NCBI GenBank assembly: GCA_003478935.1
Contig: QUFP01000001.1
Location: 1 to 64,000, forward strand
Reading direction: 5' to 3'
Length of the DNA: 64,000 nucleotides
DNA from: Firmicutes bacterium AF25-13AC
Lineage (GTDB): Bacteria > Bacillota > Clostridia > Lachnospirales > Lachnospiraceae
Every line of letters starts with the position of its first letter. Positions within the stretch are counted from its first letter, which is position 1. Shown here piece by piece: positions 35,599 through 43,630 of the stretch. Made by a program: the position numbers and the translations under genes. The notes under the pieces are model-generated. The model saw nothing but the letters and a program-made list of their open reading frames with translations, was not told the DNA's origin and did no database searches.

Positions 35599-36126
35599 AT
35601 GGGGAAGATAAAAGAGCGGTTTTTACAATGCAAAAAGAACCAGGGCGGTTTTACTCTGGTTGAGATGATCGTCGTGCTGGTTATCATTGCAATTTTGGCG
35701 TCTTTGATGTTAGGTGCACTGAATGGCTACATAGACAAGGCAAAGGAAAAGGAAGTGCTTGCTGACTGCAGAAGTGTAGTATTAGCGGCTAATACAGTTG
35801 GATCTGAGGTTTATTCAGGAAAGACGGCGTATCGTCCGCGTACACAGGTGCAGGAGCTTTCAGGCGTAAAGCAAAATCCAGATGTTGGTTCTGATACAGG
35901 CTGTGTAGTTGAGTATGATTCTCAGTGCAATGTCATAGGTGTTGCATGTTGGACGGGTGATATTACAGCTCAGTACCTGGCACCGAATACAGCGTATAAT
36001 TCATCTGCTACGGCAAAGATGGAAATCATTGATAAGGGTGCAATTGTTGTATCAGACAATTGGTCTTCTTTAAATGAGCATGCAAAGGATGTAGATGAAA
36101 ACGATCAGGATTTTACGATTGATTAA
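35599..36126 (+). CDS. Type IV pilin / pseudopilin 1
   Basis: Encodes 175 residues. ATG 35599 is preferred: GGTGAAGG lies upstream at about 11 bases, whereas a GTG at 35581 has its site directly abutting. The prepilin leader is 17 residues (…KKNQGG) cleaved before Phe-18, giving FTLVEM with the conserved Glu at mature position 5, followed by the long hydrophobic N-terminal helix. The globular domain is about 120 residues with two Cys separated by about 15 residues (GCVVEYDSQCN, then ACWTGD). The mature helix is nearly identical to that of the next gene. It is a major or minor pilin of this locus. Confidence 0.92.
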   Translation: MGKIKERFLQCKKNQGGFTLVEMIVVLVIIAILASLMLGALNGYIDKAKEKEVLADCRSVVLAANTVGSEVYSGKTAYRPRTQVQELSGVKQNPDVGSDTGCVVEYDSQCNVIGVACWTGDITAQYLAPNTAYNSSATAKMEIIDKGAIVVSDNWSSLNEHAKDVDENDQDFTID

Positions 36127-36141
36127 GTCAGGAGGAGCAAA

Positions 36142-36561
36142 ATGAGATCATTTGCAGAGAAATTAAAGAAAGCTAAGGAAAACAAAAAGGGTTTTACACT
36201 TGTTGAAATTATCGTAGTGCTTGTTATTATCGGTATTTTGGCATCTCTGATGTTAGGTGCATTAAATGGCTATATCGACAAGGCAAAGGAAAAGACACTG
36301 ACAGCAAACACAAGAAGCATTTATCTGGCAGCTCAGACAGTAGCGAGCGAACAGTATGCAAACGGCAATACTACAGATATCCTTTCAGACGATAAGAATC
36401 TTGCAGATGTAGATTCGCTTTCTGGCGGTCTTTTGACGCAGTATGGAAGTGGAAACTATGCAATTACAGTTGAGGCTGGAAAGGTTATTTCTGTCAGTGT
36501 AACCGACAGCGGAATAAAAAAGACCTGCACGATTACAGATGGAACGATCAAAATCGAGTAA
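36142..36561 (+). CDS. Type IV pilin / pseudopilin 2
   Basis: Encodes 139 residues from ATG 36142 with AGGAGGAGC upstream. The leader (17 residues, ending NKKG) is cleaved before Phe-18 in FTLVEI. The first 34 mature residues differ from pilin 1 at only two positions, while the globular part diverges, showing a duplication followed by head divergence. With about 120 mature residues it is the smallest of the three prepilins and the likeliest main shaft subunit. The prepilin peptidase follows after eight bases. Confidence 0.92.
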   Translation: MRSFAEKLKKAKENKKGFTLVEIIVVLVIIGILASLMLGALNGYIDKAKEKTLTANTRSIYLAAQTVASEQYANGNTTDILSDDKNLADVDSLSGGLLTQYGSGNYAITVEAGKVISVSVTDSGIKKTCTITDGTIKIE

Positions 36562-36569
36562 GTGGCAAA

Positions 36570-37358
36570 ATGACATGGATTGAATTGATATACAGCCTTC
36601 CCTTCATACTGATGGGGGGCTGTATATTTTCATTTGCGGATGTTGTGGCAGACAGACTTCCGAGAAAAATCTCGTTTGTAAAGGGAAGATCATATTGTCC
36701 ATCTTGTGATCATACACTTGCCTGGTATGATATGATTCCAGTAGTCAGCTGGCTGCTTCTTAGAGGAAAATGCCGACAGTGCAGGTGTCGGATTCCGGCT
36801 AGATATCCAGTTACGGAAGCAATGGGAATGGCAGCCGCAGAGATTAGTTTATTATGTTTTGGAGGTTGGAATGGCTACTGGCATGAGATTAACCTTTGTG
36901 TTGTGACTGTCTTTTCTTTGCTGACACTTTTATTAATCATTGCGCAGATTGATCAGCAGACAATGGAGATTCCAAATGGTCTTGTTATTGCCTGTATAGT
37001 GCCAGCGGCGATGGCTGTATTTGCATTTCCAGATGTCACATTAACAGAACGGCTGATTGGATTTTTTTCAGTCAGTCTGCCGCTATTTGCGATAACGCTT
37101 GCTGTGCCTGGAGCATTTGGCGGCGGAGATATTAAGCTGATGGCGGTGATCGGATTTTTTCTTGGCTGGAAAATGAGTCTGACTGCGTTTATGCTTGCCG
37201 TATTTTCAGGAGGTATTTATGGAATCGGACTTCTCTTGTCAAAGAAAAAGGGTGCAAAAGAGCATTTTGCATTTGGCCCGTTTTTGTGCGCAGGGACAGC
37301 GCTGACTTTATTTGTGGGAGAATGGCTGCTTTCCTGGTATCTATCCATAATTTTTTAA
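36570..37358 (+). CDS. pilD: Prepilin peptidase (A24 family)
   Basis: Encodes 262 residues with seven to eight hydrophobic helices. The cytoplasmic zinc-type loop has paired CXXC motifs (SYCPSCDHTL and CRQCRCRIPARYPVTE). The two catalytic Asp residues are in IAQIDQQTMEIPNG and FGGGDIKLMAVIG, the A24 signature. It removes prepilin leaders after Gly and usually N-methylates the new Phe; it should process all three prepilins here. Eight-base spacing from pilin 2 indicates one operon. Confidence 0.95.
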   Translation: MTWIELIYSLPFILMGGCIFSFADVVADRLPRKISFVKGRSYCPSCDHTLAWYDMIPVVSWLLLRGKCRQCRCRIPARYPVTEAMGMAAAEISLLCFGGWNGYWHEINLCVVTVFSLLTLLLIIAQIDQQTMEIPNGLVIACIVPAAMAVFAFPDVTLTERLIGFFSVSLPLFAITLAVPGAFGGGDIKLMAVIGFFLGWKMSLTAFMLAVFSGGIYGIGLLLSKKKGAKEHFAFGPFLCAGTALTLFVGEWLLSWYLSIIF

Positions 37359-37370
37359 AAGGGGGGACTT

Positions 37371-38576
37371 ATGCCAAAGTATCAATATACGGCGAAGGAT
37401 GTCGCAGGAAAGAAGAAAAAAGGGCAGCTTATGGCAGCTGATGAGGCTGCACTTTACGAGCTTTTAAGGGGAGAAAATCTGTTTTTGATTTCCTGCCGTC
37501 TGGCACAAAAGAAGAAAAAAAATACATATCGTCTTAATCCAAGGCAGCTTTCTGAGTTCTGTAGGCAGCTTGGAACTTTGCTTGGCGCAGGTGTTCCGCT
37601 TGTGAGGGCTCTTAATCTGATGCAGGCAGAGGAGACGATTAAGCCAAAACAAAAGGCAATATATGAAAACATGATTCGAAGTGTCCGCCGTGGAAATTCA
37701 TTTGCTGATACGATGAAGGATCAGGGAGATGCCTTTCCAGAGCTGCTCATAAATATGTTTCGCGCAGCACAGGAGTCAGGCCGTATGGATCAGACAGCAC
37801 TTAGAATGGCAGAGCATTATCAAAAGGAGTATCGTTTAAGTGCAAAGATTAAGAGCGCTACGCTGTATCCAAAGATTTTGTGCGGAGTAATTGTTGTGGT
37901 TGTCATGATTTTATTTTGCTATATTATGCCAAAATTTATGGATGTGTTTGCTAATTTGGAGCTGCCAGCTGTGACAGTGGCATTGATGGCTGCATCTGGT
38001 TTTATGCAGAGAAATTGGCTGTGGGTATTGTTTGGCATTGCTGTTTTATATGTGATTGCAAAAGCAGTGTTGGAGCTTCCAAAGATTCGTTTAGAGGTGG
38101 ATCGAATTAAGTTAAAGATTCCTAAAATTGGCATTTTGATTCAGACGATTTATACAGCGCGTTTTGCAAGAACACTTTGTTCTCTTTACACAAGCGGTCT
38201 GCCTATTGTGACAGCGCTTCAGGTGAGCAAAGATACGATTGGAAATAGTTATCTGGAATCTCAATTTGATGAAACAATTGCTATGGTGAGGCGTGGAGAG
38301 TCCTTGTCAGATGCTCTGGCACATATTGATGGCTTTCATAAAAAGCTGGCAGGAAATGTAGCGATTGGTGAGGAGACAGGAAGTCTTGATACCATGCTTA
38401 TCTCAGCGGCTGACAATTTTGAGTATGAATCTGAGCAGGCAATATCACGTCTGATTAGCTTTTTGGAACCGGCAATGATTATTGTGATGGCAGTAATTGT
38501 CGGAATGATTATGATTGCTGTGATGCTTCCGCTGTTAAATATGTATGCAGAGATTGAGGCAAGTGGAACGATGTAA
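37371..38576 (+). CDS. pilC: Type IV pilus inner-membrane platform protein PilC (GspF family)
   Basis: Encodes 401 residues. Two repeated GspF domains are visible: the first with FCRQLGTLLGAGVPLVRALN and the second with FARTLCSLYTSGLPIVTALQ, each followed by a hydrophobic segment (about residues 170-195 and 210-230, and the C-terminal helix IIVMAVIVGMIMIAVML). The N-terminal YQYTAKDVAGKKKKG is a typical cytoplasmic start. PilC connects the assembly ATPases to pilin extraction from the membrane. Confidence 0.95.
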   Translation: MPKYQYTAKDVAGKKKKGQLMAADEAALYELLRGENLFLISCRLAQKKKKNTYRLNPRQLSEFCRQLGTLLGAGVPLVRALNLMQAEETIKPKQKAIYENMIRSVRRGNSFADTMKDQGDAFPELLINMFRAAQESGRMDQTALRMAEHYQKEYRLSAKIKSATLYPKILCGVIVVVVMILFCYIMPKFMDVFANLELPAVTVALMAASGFMQRNWLWVLFGIAVLYVIAKAVLELPKIRLEVDRIKLKIPKIGILIQTIYTARFARTLCSLYTSGLPIVTALQVSKDTIGNSYLESQFDETIAMVRRGESLSDALAHIDGFHKKLAGNVAIGEETGSLDTMLISAADNFEYESEQAISRLISFLEPAMIIVMAVIVGMIMIAVMLPLLNMYAEIEASGTM

Positions 38577-38588
38577 GGAGAAAAGAGG

Positions 38589-39503
38589 ATGGAGCTTTCA
38601 GTATATATTTCAAATGAACGAATAGAAATCGTGGCCGGAACAGGGTCAAAATCAAAGGCAAAGATTAAAAAAGTATATAGTCTGGCAGTCCCAGAGGGGA
38701 CGATTATGAATGGTATCATTACAGGAGAACAGCGATTACAGGAGAGACTTGAACAGATTTGGAATCGTTATTCACTTCCAAGAAAAGGAATTTGCCTTGT
38801 AATTGATTCAGGAAAGATTATGACAAAAATGCTTGAAGTTCCTTATATGAAGGATAAGGAGCTGATTTCCTGCATTAATAAGGAGTTTGCAGACGGAGAG
38901 AAGACTGATCTTGTAACCGATTATTTCCCGTTCCCAAAGAATAGTCCATATGAGATGAATCATATTTTTTGCGCAGCATTAGAAAAAAGTGTAATTGAAA
39001 GCTATTTATCCTTGTTTTCTGATCTTAAGCTGAAGGTAAAACGAATCAGCATTGGTCTTGGATGTCTTTTAAGAGCAGTGACGGCAACAGGAATGTTTGC
39101 CTATGAGACATGCGTGTTTATGCTGGTACAGGGAAGCACTACGATCAGTGTATTATTTGAAAATGGAAATTATATTTACAGCCGAAGAAATCGTATGTTA
39201 AATGATCAGGGAAGCGCTGAATGGATCGAGGAATTGGGACAGATCGCAGACGGAATACGTCAGTTTTACAGACAGCGTCACAGCAGCTATACACTAGACA
39301 GTATATATCTGGCTGGTATAGCAGGAGGTAGTGATGACGTGGTAAAAGAGCTTGATACATATATGCAGGAGTATGGCATCAGGGCGAAGGCACCAGGTAT
39401 GATTCAAGGAATTTCGTTTGTAAAAACAGCAGTAAGTGATCACGGAGAAATTAATGCAGAGCCGTCATCTTACATTTATGGAATCGGAAATCTGCTTTTG
39501 TAA
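38589..39503 (+). CDS. pilM: PilM-like actin-fold pilus assembly protein
   Basis: Encodes 304 residues from ATG 38589 (AAGGAG upstream), cytosolic. The N-terminal SVYISNERIEIVAG and the later VFMLVQGSTTISVLFENG strand repeat fit an actin-like ATPase fold, as in PilM/GspL. Its position between pilC and pilN matches PilM loci. PilM binds the cytoplasmic tail of PilN and joins the assembly platform to PilB. Sequence is divergent, so the call rests on fold pattern and context. Confidence 0.82.
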   Translation: MELSVYISNERIEIVAGTGSKSKAKIKKVYSLAVPEGTIMNGIITGEQRLQERLEQIWNRYSLPRKGICLVIDSGKIMTKMLEVPYMKDKELISCINKEFADGEKTDLVTDYFPFPKNSPYEMNHIFCAALEKSVIESYLSLFSDLKLKVKRISIGLGCLLRAVTATGMFAYETCVFMLVQGSTTISVLFENGNYIYSRRNRMLNDQGSAEWIEELGQIADGIRQFYRQRHSSYTLDSIYLAGIAGGSDDVVKELDTYMQEYGIRAKAPGMIQGISFVKTAVSDHGEINAEPSSYIYGIGNLLL

Positions 39504-39524
39504 AAGCTGCGAAAGGTGGAGAAA

Positions 39525-40163
39525 ATGGAGAAGCATCAGACAGAAAAGATAAGAAAGATAAAAGCGATTCCAGATCGAAGGATTGATTTTTACTATCGGC
39601 TGTTAAATGGTCCAGAGCAGCTAAAAAAAAGAAAGAAGCAAAGAATAACGGCGGCACTTGTGATAGCAGCATTTCTGGCAGCCGGACATGTGCTTGGTGT
39701 TTTAAAGCATAGTGAAAAAGAATATCAAAAAACAATTGCTAAGCTAGAAGCATTTTTAGAAGATGAAACAAATCAAGCAGCTGATGAGAGTGCAAAAAAG
39801 CTTGGAGCTCAGGTGGAAAAGCAGGACAATATGATTTTTGATATGGAAAATGCAAAAGCCAATATATATTCTTATCCTCTTGTGACAAGTGATGTGTTCA
39901 AAACGCTTGAGGATTGCTGTCCAGATAAAGTATTAATTACAATAACAGGATACAATTGTGCAACAGGAGAGCTGCAGTTTGACGCAGTGGCACCAGAAGT
40001 TACCGATGTTTCAGAAGTTATTGAGATCTGGAAGACACTTGATATTTTCCAGGGCGTTTATTTTACAGGATATACGCAGAATCAGGCACAGGATGGTTAT
40101 ACCGTGAAGGTTGTCTGTATTTTAAGTGAACATGCAGGAAGGCAGGCCGCAGATGAAAATTGA
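39525..40163 (+). CDS. pilN: PilN-like pilus alignment protein
   Basis: Encodes 212 residues. The start is ATG 39525, after GAAAGGTGG; a GTG at 39516 lies within that site. The architecture is a basic cytoplasmic tail containing DFYYRLLNGPE, one membrane helix (ALVIAAFLAAGHVLGVL), a coiled coil, and an extracytoplasmic ferredoxin-like domain (KVLITITGYNC, then QFDAVAPEVTDVSEVIEIWK). This is the PilN/GspL periplasmic layout. It overlaps the next gene by 11 bases. Confidence 0.82.
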   Translation: MEKHQTEKIRKIKAIPDRRIDFYYRLLNGPEQLKKRKKQRITAALVIAAFLAAGHVLGVLKHSEKEYQKTIAKLEAFLEDETNQAADESAKKLGAQVEKQDNMIFDMENAKANIYSYPLVTSDVFKTLEDCCPDKVLITITGYNCATGELQFDAVAPEVTDVSEVIEIWKTLDIFQGVYFTGYTQNQAQDGYTVKVVCILSEHAGRQAADEN

Positions 40164-40866
40164 TTTTACAGTGACAAAACGAGATAAAAAGTTATTAGCA
40201 GGTCTGGCAGTCTGTGCCGCAGTTTTTTGCTTTTACTGGTTTGGTGTGAAGCCGCAGATGAATTGCCTTGATAAGCTGGAAGTGCAGCAGGAGGCGTTAG
40301 AAATGCAGCAGCTTCAGATGCAGGTACATATAGCGGCTCTTCCGGTTGATGAAAAACGTGATGAGGAGCAAAAAAAGCAGCTGGCAGAATTAGAAAGTCA
40401 TTTCTTTCCATATCAGACTAATGAAGAACTTAATCGTTATCTGACAGATGTGTTTGTGAGTGAGGGGATGATTATGCAGGATTCGACGCTTCGCGCCGGA
40501 TCGCTTGATGAGATTACACCTTACAGCTTAAGTGAACGTATGGCGCTTTTGAAGAAAAATGAACAGGCTAAACAGACACAGACAGGTACGAATGCATCTG
40601 CAGACTCAAAGAAGGATGAGATAGATACAAAGACAGAGTATGTCTACAGTGCTCAGGCAGATTATACGGCGATAGGCACAAAAAATCAGGCACTTGCTGT
40701 TTTAGATCAGCTTTCAGAAAAGGAAGGGGTCAGAATAGTATCGTTTTCAATAAGTGATGCAGCAGTTAAGACAACAAATAATGGACAGGATGTTCTTCAG
40801 GCAGGAAAGCGTCTGGAGGTCAGCATGATGATTTATATGACACGAGGCAGCAGCGATGGCAAATGA
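40153..40866 (+). CDS. pilO: PilO-like pilus alignment protein
   Basis: Encodes 237 residues from ATG 40153 (GGAAGG about ten bases upstream; an earlier in-frame ATG at 40126 lies deep inside pilN). It has a short cytoplasmic segment, one membrane helix (LLAGLAVCAAVFCFYWFGV), a coiled coil with Gln/Met/Glu, and a C-terminal ferredoxin-like domain (LDQLSEKEGVRIVSFSIS). PilO heterodimerises with PilN. The stop overlaps the pilB start by 11 bases. Confidence 0.82.
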   Translation: MKIDFTVTKRDKKLLAGLAVCAAVFCFYWFGVKPQMNCLDKLEVQQEALEMQQLQMQVHIAALPVDEKRDEEQKKQLAELESHFFPYQTNEELNRYLTDVFVSEGMIMQDSTLRAGSLDEITPYSLSERMALLKKNEQAKQTQTGTNASADSKKDEIDTKTEYVYSAQADYTAIGTKNQALAVLDQLSEKEGVRIVSFSISDAAVKTTNNGQDVLQAGKRLEVSMMIYMTRGSSDGK

Positions 40867-42535
40867 AAAAAATATACGAATTGGTGATGTGTTACTTCAG
40901 GCCGGCTATATCAATCAGGAAGAGCTTGATGAGGCACTAGAGTATCAGAAAAATAATAAGGGTATTCGTCTTGGTGAGGCATTGATTAAGCTTGGCTTTA
41001 TCACAGAGCACCAGCAGTTAGAAGCACTTTCAGCGCGTCTTGGACAGCGCTATGTAAAGATTGATAGAGTTATGGTGCAGACAGAGGCAGTAGCAATGAT
41101 ACCAGTCCAGCTTGCAAAGAAATATCATATGCTTGCTGTGCAGTACCAGGATAATAATCTTACAATTGTATTGAATGATCCTCTTGATTATTATGGAATT
41201 GAGGATATTCGCCAGACTACCGGCATGAACCTTGAAATTTGGCTGACAGAGCTTTTGCCTTTAAATCAGGCAATTGAATACTATTATTCAGAAATCGAGG
41301 CAAAAAAGGCCGCCAGCTCAGCAAATGAGATGGCAAGAGAACGTGAGCAGGCACTTGAGGTTGATGCTGATGAGGGAGATTCTGATGCACCGGTTATTAA
41401 GCTTCTTGACAACTTGCTTGCACGCGCATTTAGCATGAATGCGTCTGATATTCATATTGAGCCGTTTGAGGAGAAAACATCTGTCAGAATACGTGTAGAT
41501 GGTCAGCTTCTTGATTATGTCGTGTTGCAAAAGAGTCTTCATCAAAATCTGATTGCCCGCGTAAAGATTTTAGGACAGATGGATATTGCAGAGAAAAGAC
41601 TTCCGCAGGACGGTCATTTTCGGACAAGAATCGCAAACCGCGATGTCAATATTCGTACATCAGTGATTCCGACTGTATTTGGAGAAAAGGCCGTGCTTCG
41701 TCTTTTAGCTTCTGGAAATATGGTGGCAGATGCCGAGACGTTTGGCATGAATCAGGCACATTTTGAACAGTTTAGCAAAATGCTTGAGGCACCAAATGGC
41801 ATGATTTACATTACAGGTCCGACAGGTTCCGGAAAAACAACAACACTTTATATGGCACTTCAAAAGCTTAGTAACCGCAAGGTGAATATCGCAACAATTG
41901 AGGATCCGGTAGAGTGGAATATTCCGCGTGTCAATCAGTGCCAGGTAAATACTGTTGCGGGGCTGACATTTGAGCGCGGACTGCGTTCTCTTCTTCGTCA
42001 AGACCCGGATATTATTATGGTCGGAGAGACAAGAGACGAGGAGACGGCAGCCATTTCAGTACGTGCTGCAATTACGGGTCATCTTGTATTTTCAACACTT
42101 CATACAAATGATGCAGTGTCGTCCATTATTCGTCTGATTGATATGGGAGTTGAGCCATATATGGTTGCAAACTCACTAGTCGGTCTAGTGGCACAGCGTC
42201 TTGTACGTGTTGTCTGTCCTGAGTGTGGTTACTGGGATGAGCCGACAGAGCAGGAAAAAGCTTTTATAGGGCCAAAGATTACGCGCGTGCGCCGCGCACA
42301 GGGATGTAACAGCTGCAGCCATACTGGATATGTCGGAAGACGTGCAATCCATGAGATTCTCTGCGTGGACAATCAGATGCGAAGAATGATTACACAGAGA
42401 ACTCCTATGGAGGAGCTTAGAAGCTATGCGACGCATTATCTTGGCATGGAGTCGCTAACTGATGAGGCTCTTAAGCTTGTAGCGGATGGTACAACTACTG
42501 TCGAGGAGCTTAAGAAGGTGGCATACTATATTTAA
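40856..42535 (+). CDS. pilB: Type IV pilus extension ATPase PilB (GspE family)
   Basis: Encodes 559 residues. The N-terminal MshEN domain (GDVLLQAGYINQEELDEALE, repeated half with LGEALIKLGFIT) can bind cyclic-di-GMP in homologues. The ATPase core has the N2 segment ASDIHIEP, Walker A GPTGSGKTTTLYMAL, Asp box TIEDPVEW, Walker B RQDPDIIMVGETRDEET, and the His box TGHLVFSTLHTND. A four-Cys zinc motif (CPECGYW and CNSCSHTGY) closes the C terminus. It powers pilus extension. Confidence 0.96.
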   Translation: MANEKNIRIGDVLLQAGYINQEELDEALEYQKNNKGIRLGEALIKLGFITEHQQLEALSARLGQRYVKIDRVMVQTEAVAMIPVQLAKKYHMLAVQYQDNNLTIVLNDPLDYYGIEDIRQTTGMNLEIWLTELLPLNQAIEYYYSEIEAKKAASSANEMAREREQALEVDADEGDSDAPVIKLLDNLLARAFSMNASDIHIEPFEEKTSVRIRVDGQLLDYVVLQKSLHQNLIARVKILGQMDIAEKRLPQDGHFRTRIANRDVNIRTSVIPTVFGEKAVLRLLASGNMVADAETFGMNQAHFEQFSKMLEAPNGMIYITGPTGSGKTTTLYMALQKLSNRKVNIATIEDPVEWNIPRVNQCQVNTVAGLTFERGLRSLLRQDPDIIMVGETRDEETAAISVRAAITGHLVFSTLHTNDAVSSIIRLIDMGVEPYMVANSLVGLVAQRLVRVVCPECGYWDEPTEQEKAFIGPKITRVRRAQGCNSCSHTGYVGRRAIHEILCVDNQMRRMITQRTPMEELRSYATHYLGMESLTDEALKLVADGTTTVEELKKVAYYI

Positions 42536-42546
42536 AGGAGCTGTAT

Positions 42547-43524
42547 ATGATAGAAAAAATGATACGTGAGGCAAGAAGCCAGCGTGCCTCTGATATTCAT
42601 ATAAGCGAAGGACAGGCAGTGTATCTTCGCATTGATGGAAAGCTCATAAAGAGTGACTTAGAGCTGTCAGATGAGATGACGCGAAAGCTTATTTTGTCTC
42701 TTCTTACAAAAGAAAGCCAGGAAAGCATCTGGCGTGGAGAGGATGCAGATTTTGCACTTGAAACATCAGATGGAAACCGTCAGAGAGTCAATGTATTTTG
42801 TCAGCAGGGACGCCTCGCGGCAGCAATTCGTCTGCTTAACGCAAAAGTGCCTACACTCTCTCAGCTTCATCTGCCGCCAGTGCTTAAAAATCTTGCAAAT
42901 GAGCCAAGAGGATTGATTTTAGTGACAGGACCTACTGGTTCAGGAAAGTCTACAACGCTTGCGGCAATGGTTGATTACATCAATCATACGCGTGCAGATC
43001 ACATTTTAACGATTGAAGATCCGATTGAATATGTGTACGAACAGGATCAGGCTGTGATTCACCAAAGAGAAGTGGGAAAGGATGTTTGTTCTTTTGCGGG
43101 AGCACTTCGCTCTGCACTTAGAGAAGATCCAGATGTCATTCTTGTCGGAGAGATGCGTGATTATGAGACAATTTCAGCAGCTGTCACGGCAGCAGAGACT
43201 GGCCATCTTGTGCTGTCAACACTTCATACGACAGGGGCAGCTAAGACGGTAGACCGTATTATAGATGTGTGTCCGGTACAGGCACAAAACCAGATTCGTA
43301 TTCAGCTGGCAGGCGTATTAAAGGGTGTTGTGACGCAGTGTCTGGTTCCTCTTATAGACGGCGGCCGAATAGCGGCAACAGAAGTTCTAACAGGAACAGA
43401 TGCAGTGCTAAGTCAGATACGTGAAGGAAAAACGCATCAGCTTGGAAGCGTAATGCAGTCAGGCGCAGCAGCAGGTATGCATACGCTTGACTATGATCTG
43501 GCAAAGCTTGTTTCACGTGGCTGA
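42547..43524 (+). CDS. pilT: Type IV pilus retraction ATPase PilT
   Basis: Encodes 325 residues, slightly shorter than the usual 345-365. The N2 domain has ASDIHISEGQAVYLRIDG; the core has AAIRLLNAKVPTLSQLHLPP, Walker A GPTGSGKSTTLAAMV, EDPIEYVYEQ, ALREDPDVILVGEMRDYET and TGHLVLSTLHTT, then the PilT-type TAKTVDRIID-like segment. PilT depolymerises pili and enables twitching or retraction-based pulling. Its presence predicts retractable pili. No terminator separates it from the giant prepilin gene 107 bases on. Confidence 0.95.
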   Translation: MIEKMIREARSQRASDIHISEGQAVYLRIDGKLIKSDLELSDEMTRKLILSLLTKESQESIWRGEDADFALETSDGNRQRVNVFCQQGRLAAAIRLLNAKVPTLSQLHLPPVLKNLANEPRGLILVTGPTGSGKSTTLAAMVDYINHTRADHILTIEDPIEYVYEQDQAVIHQREVGKDVCSFAGALRSALREDPDVILVGEMRDYETISAAVTAAETGHLVLSTLHTTGAAKTVDRIIDVCPVQAQNQIRIQLAGVLKGVVTQCLVPLIDGGRIAATEVLTGTDAVLSQIREGKTHQLGSVMQSGAAAGMHTLDYDLAKLVSRG

Positions 43525-43630
43525 TTGAGAAAAAAACAGCGCTCAAATACGCACAGGATAAAAGAGAGCTGGAGCAGTGTATATTTTAAGCAGCAAATTT
43601 AAACGATAAGACAGCTTGGGAGGTTTGATT

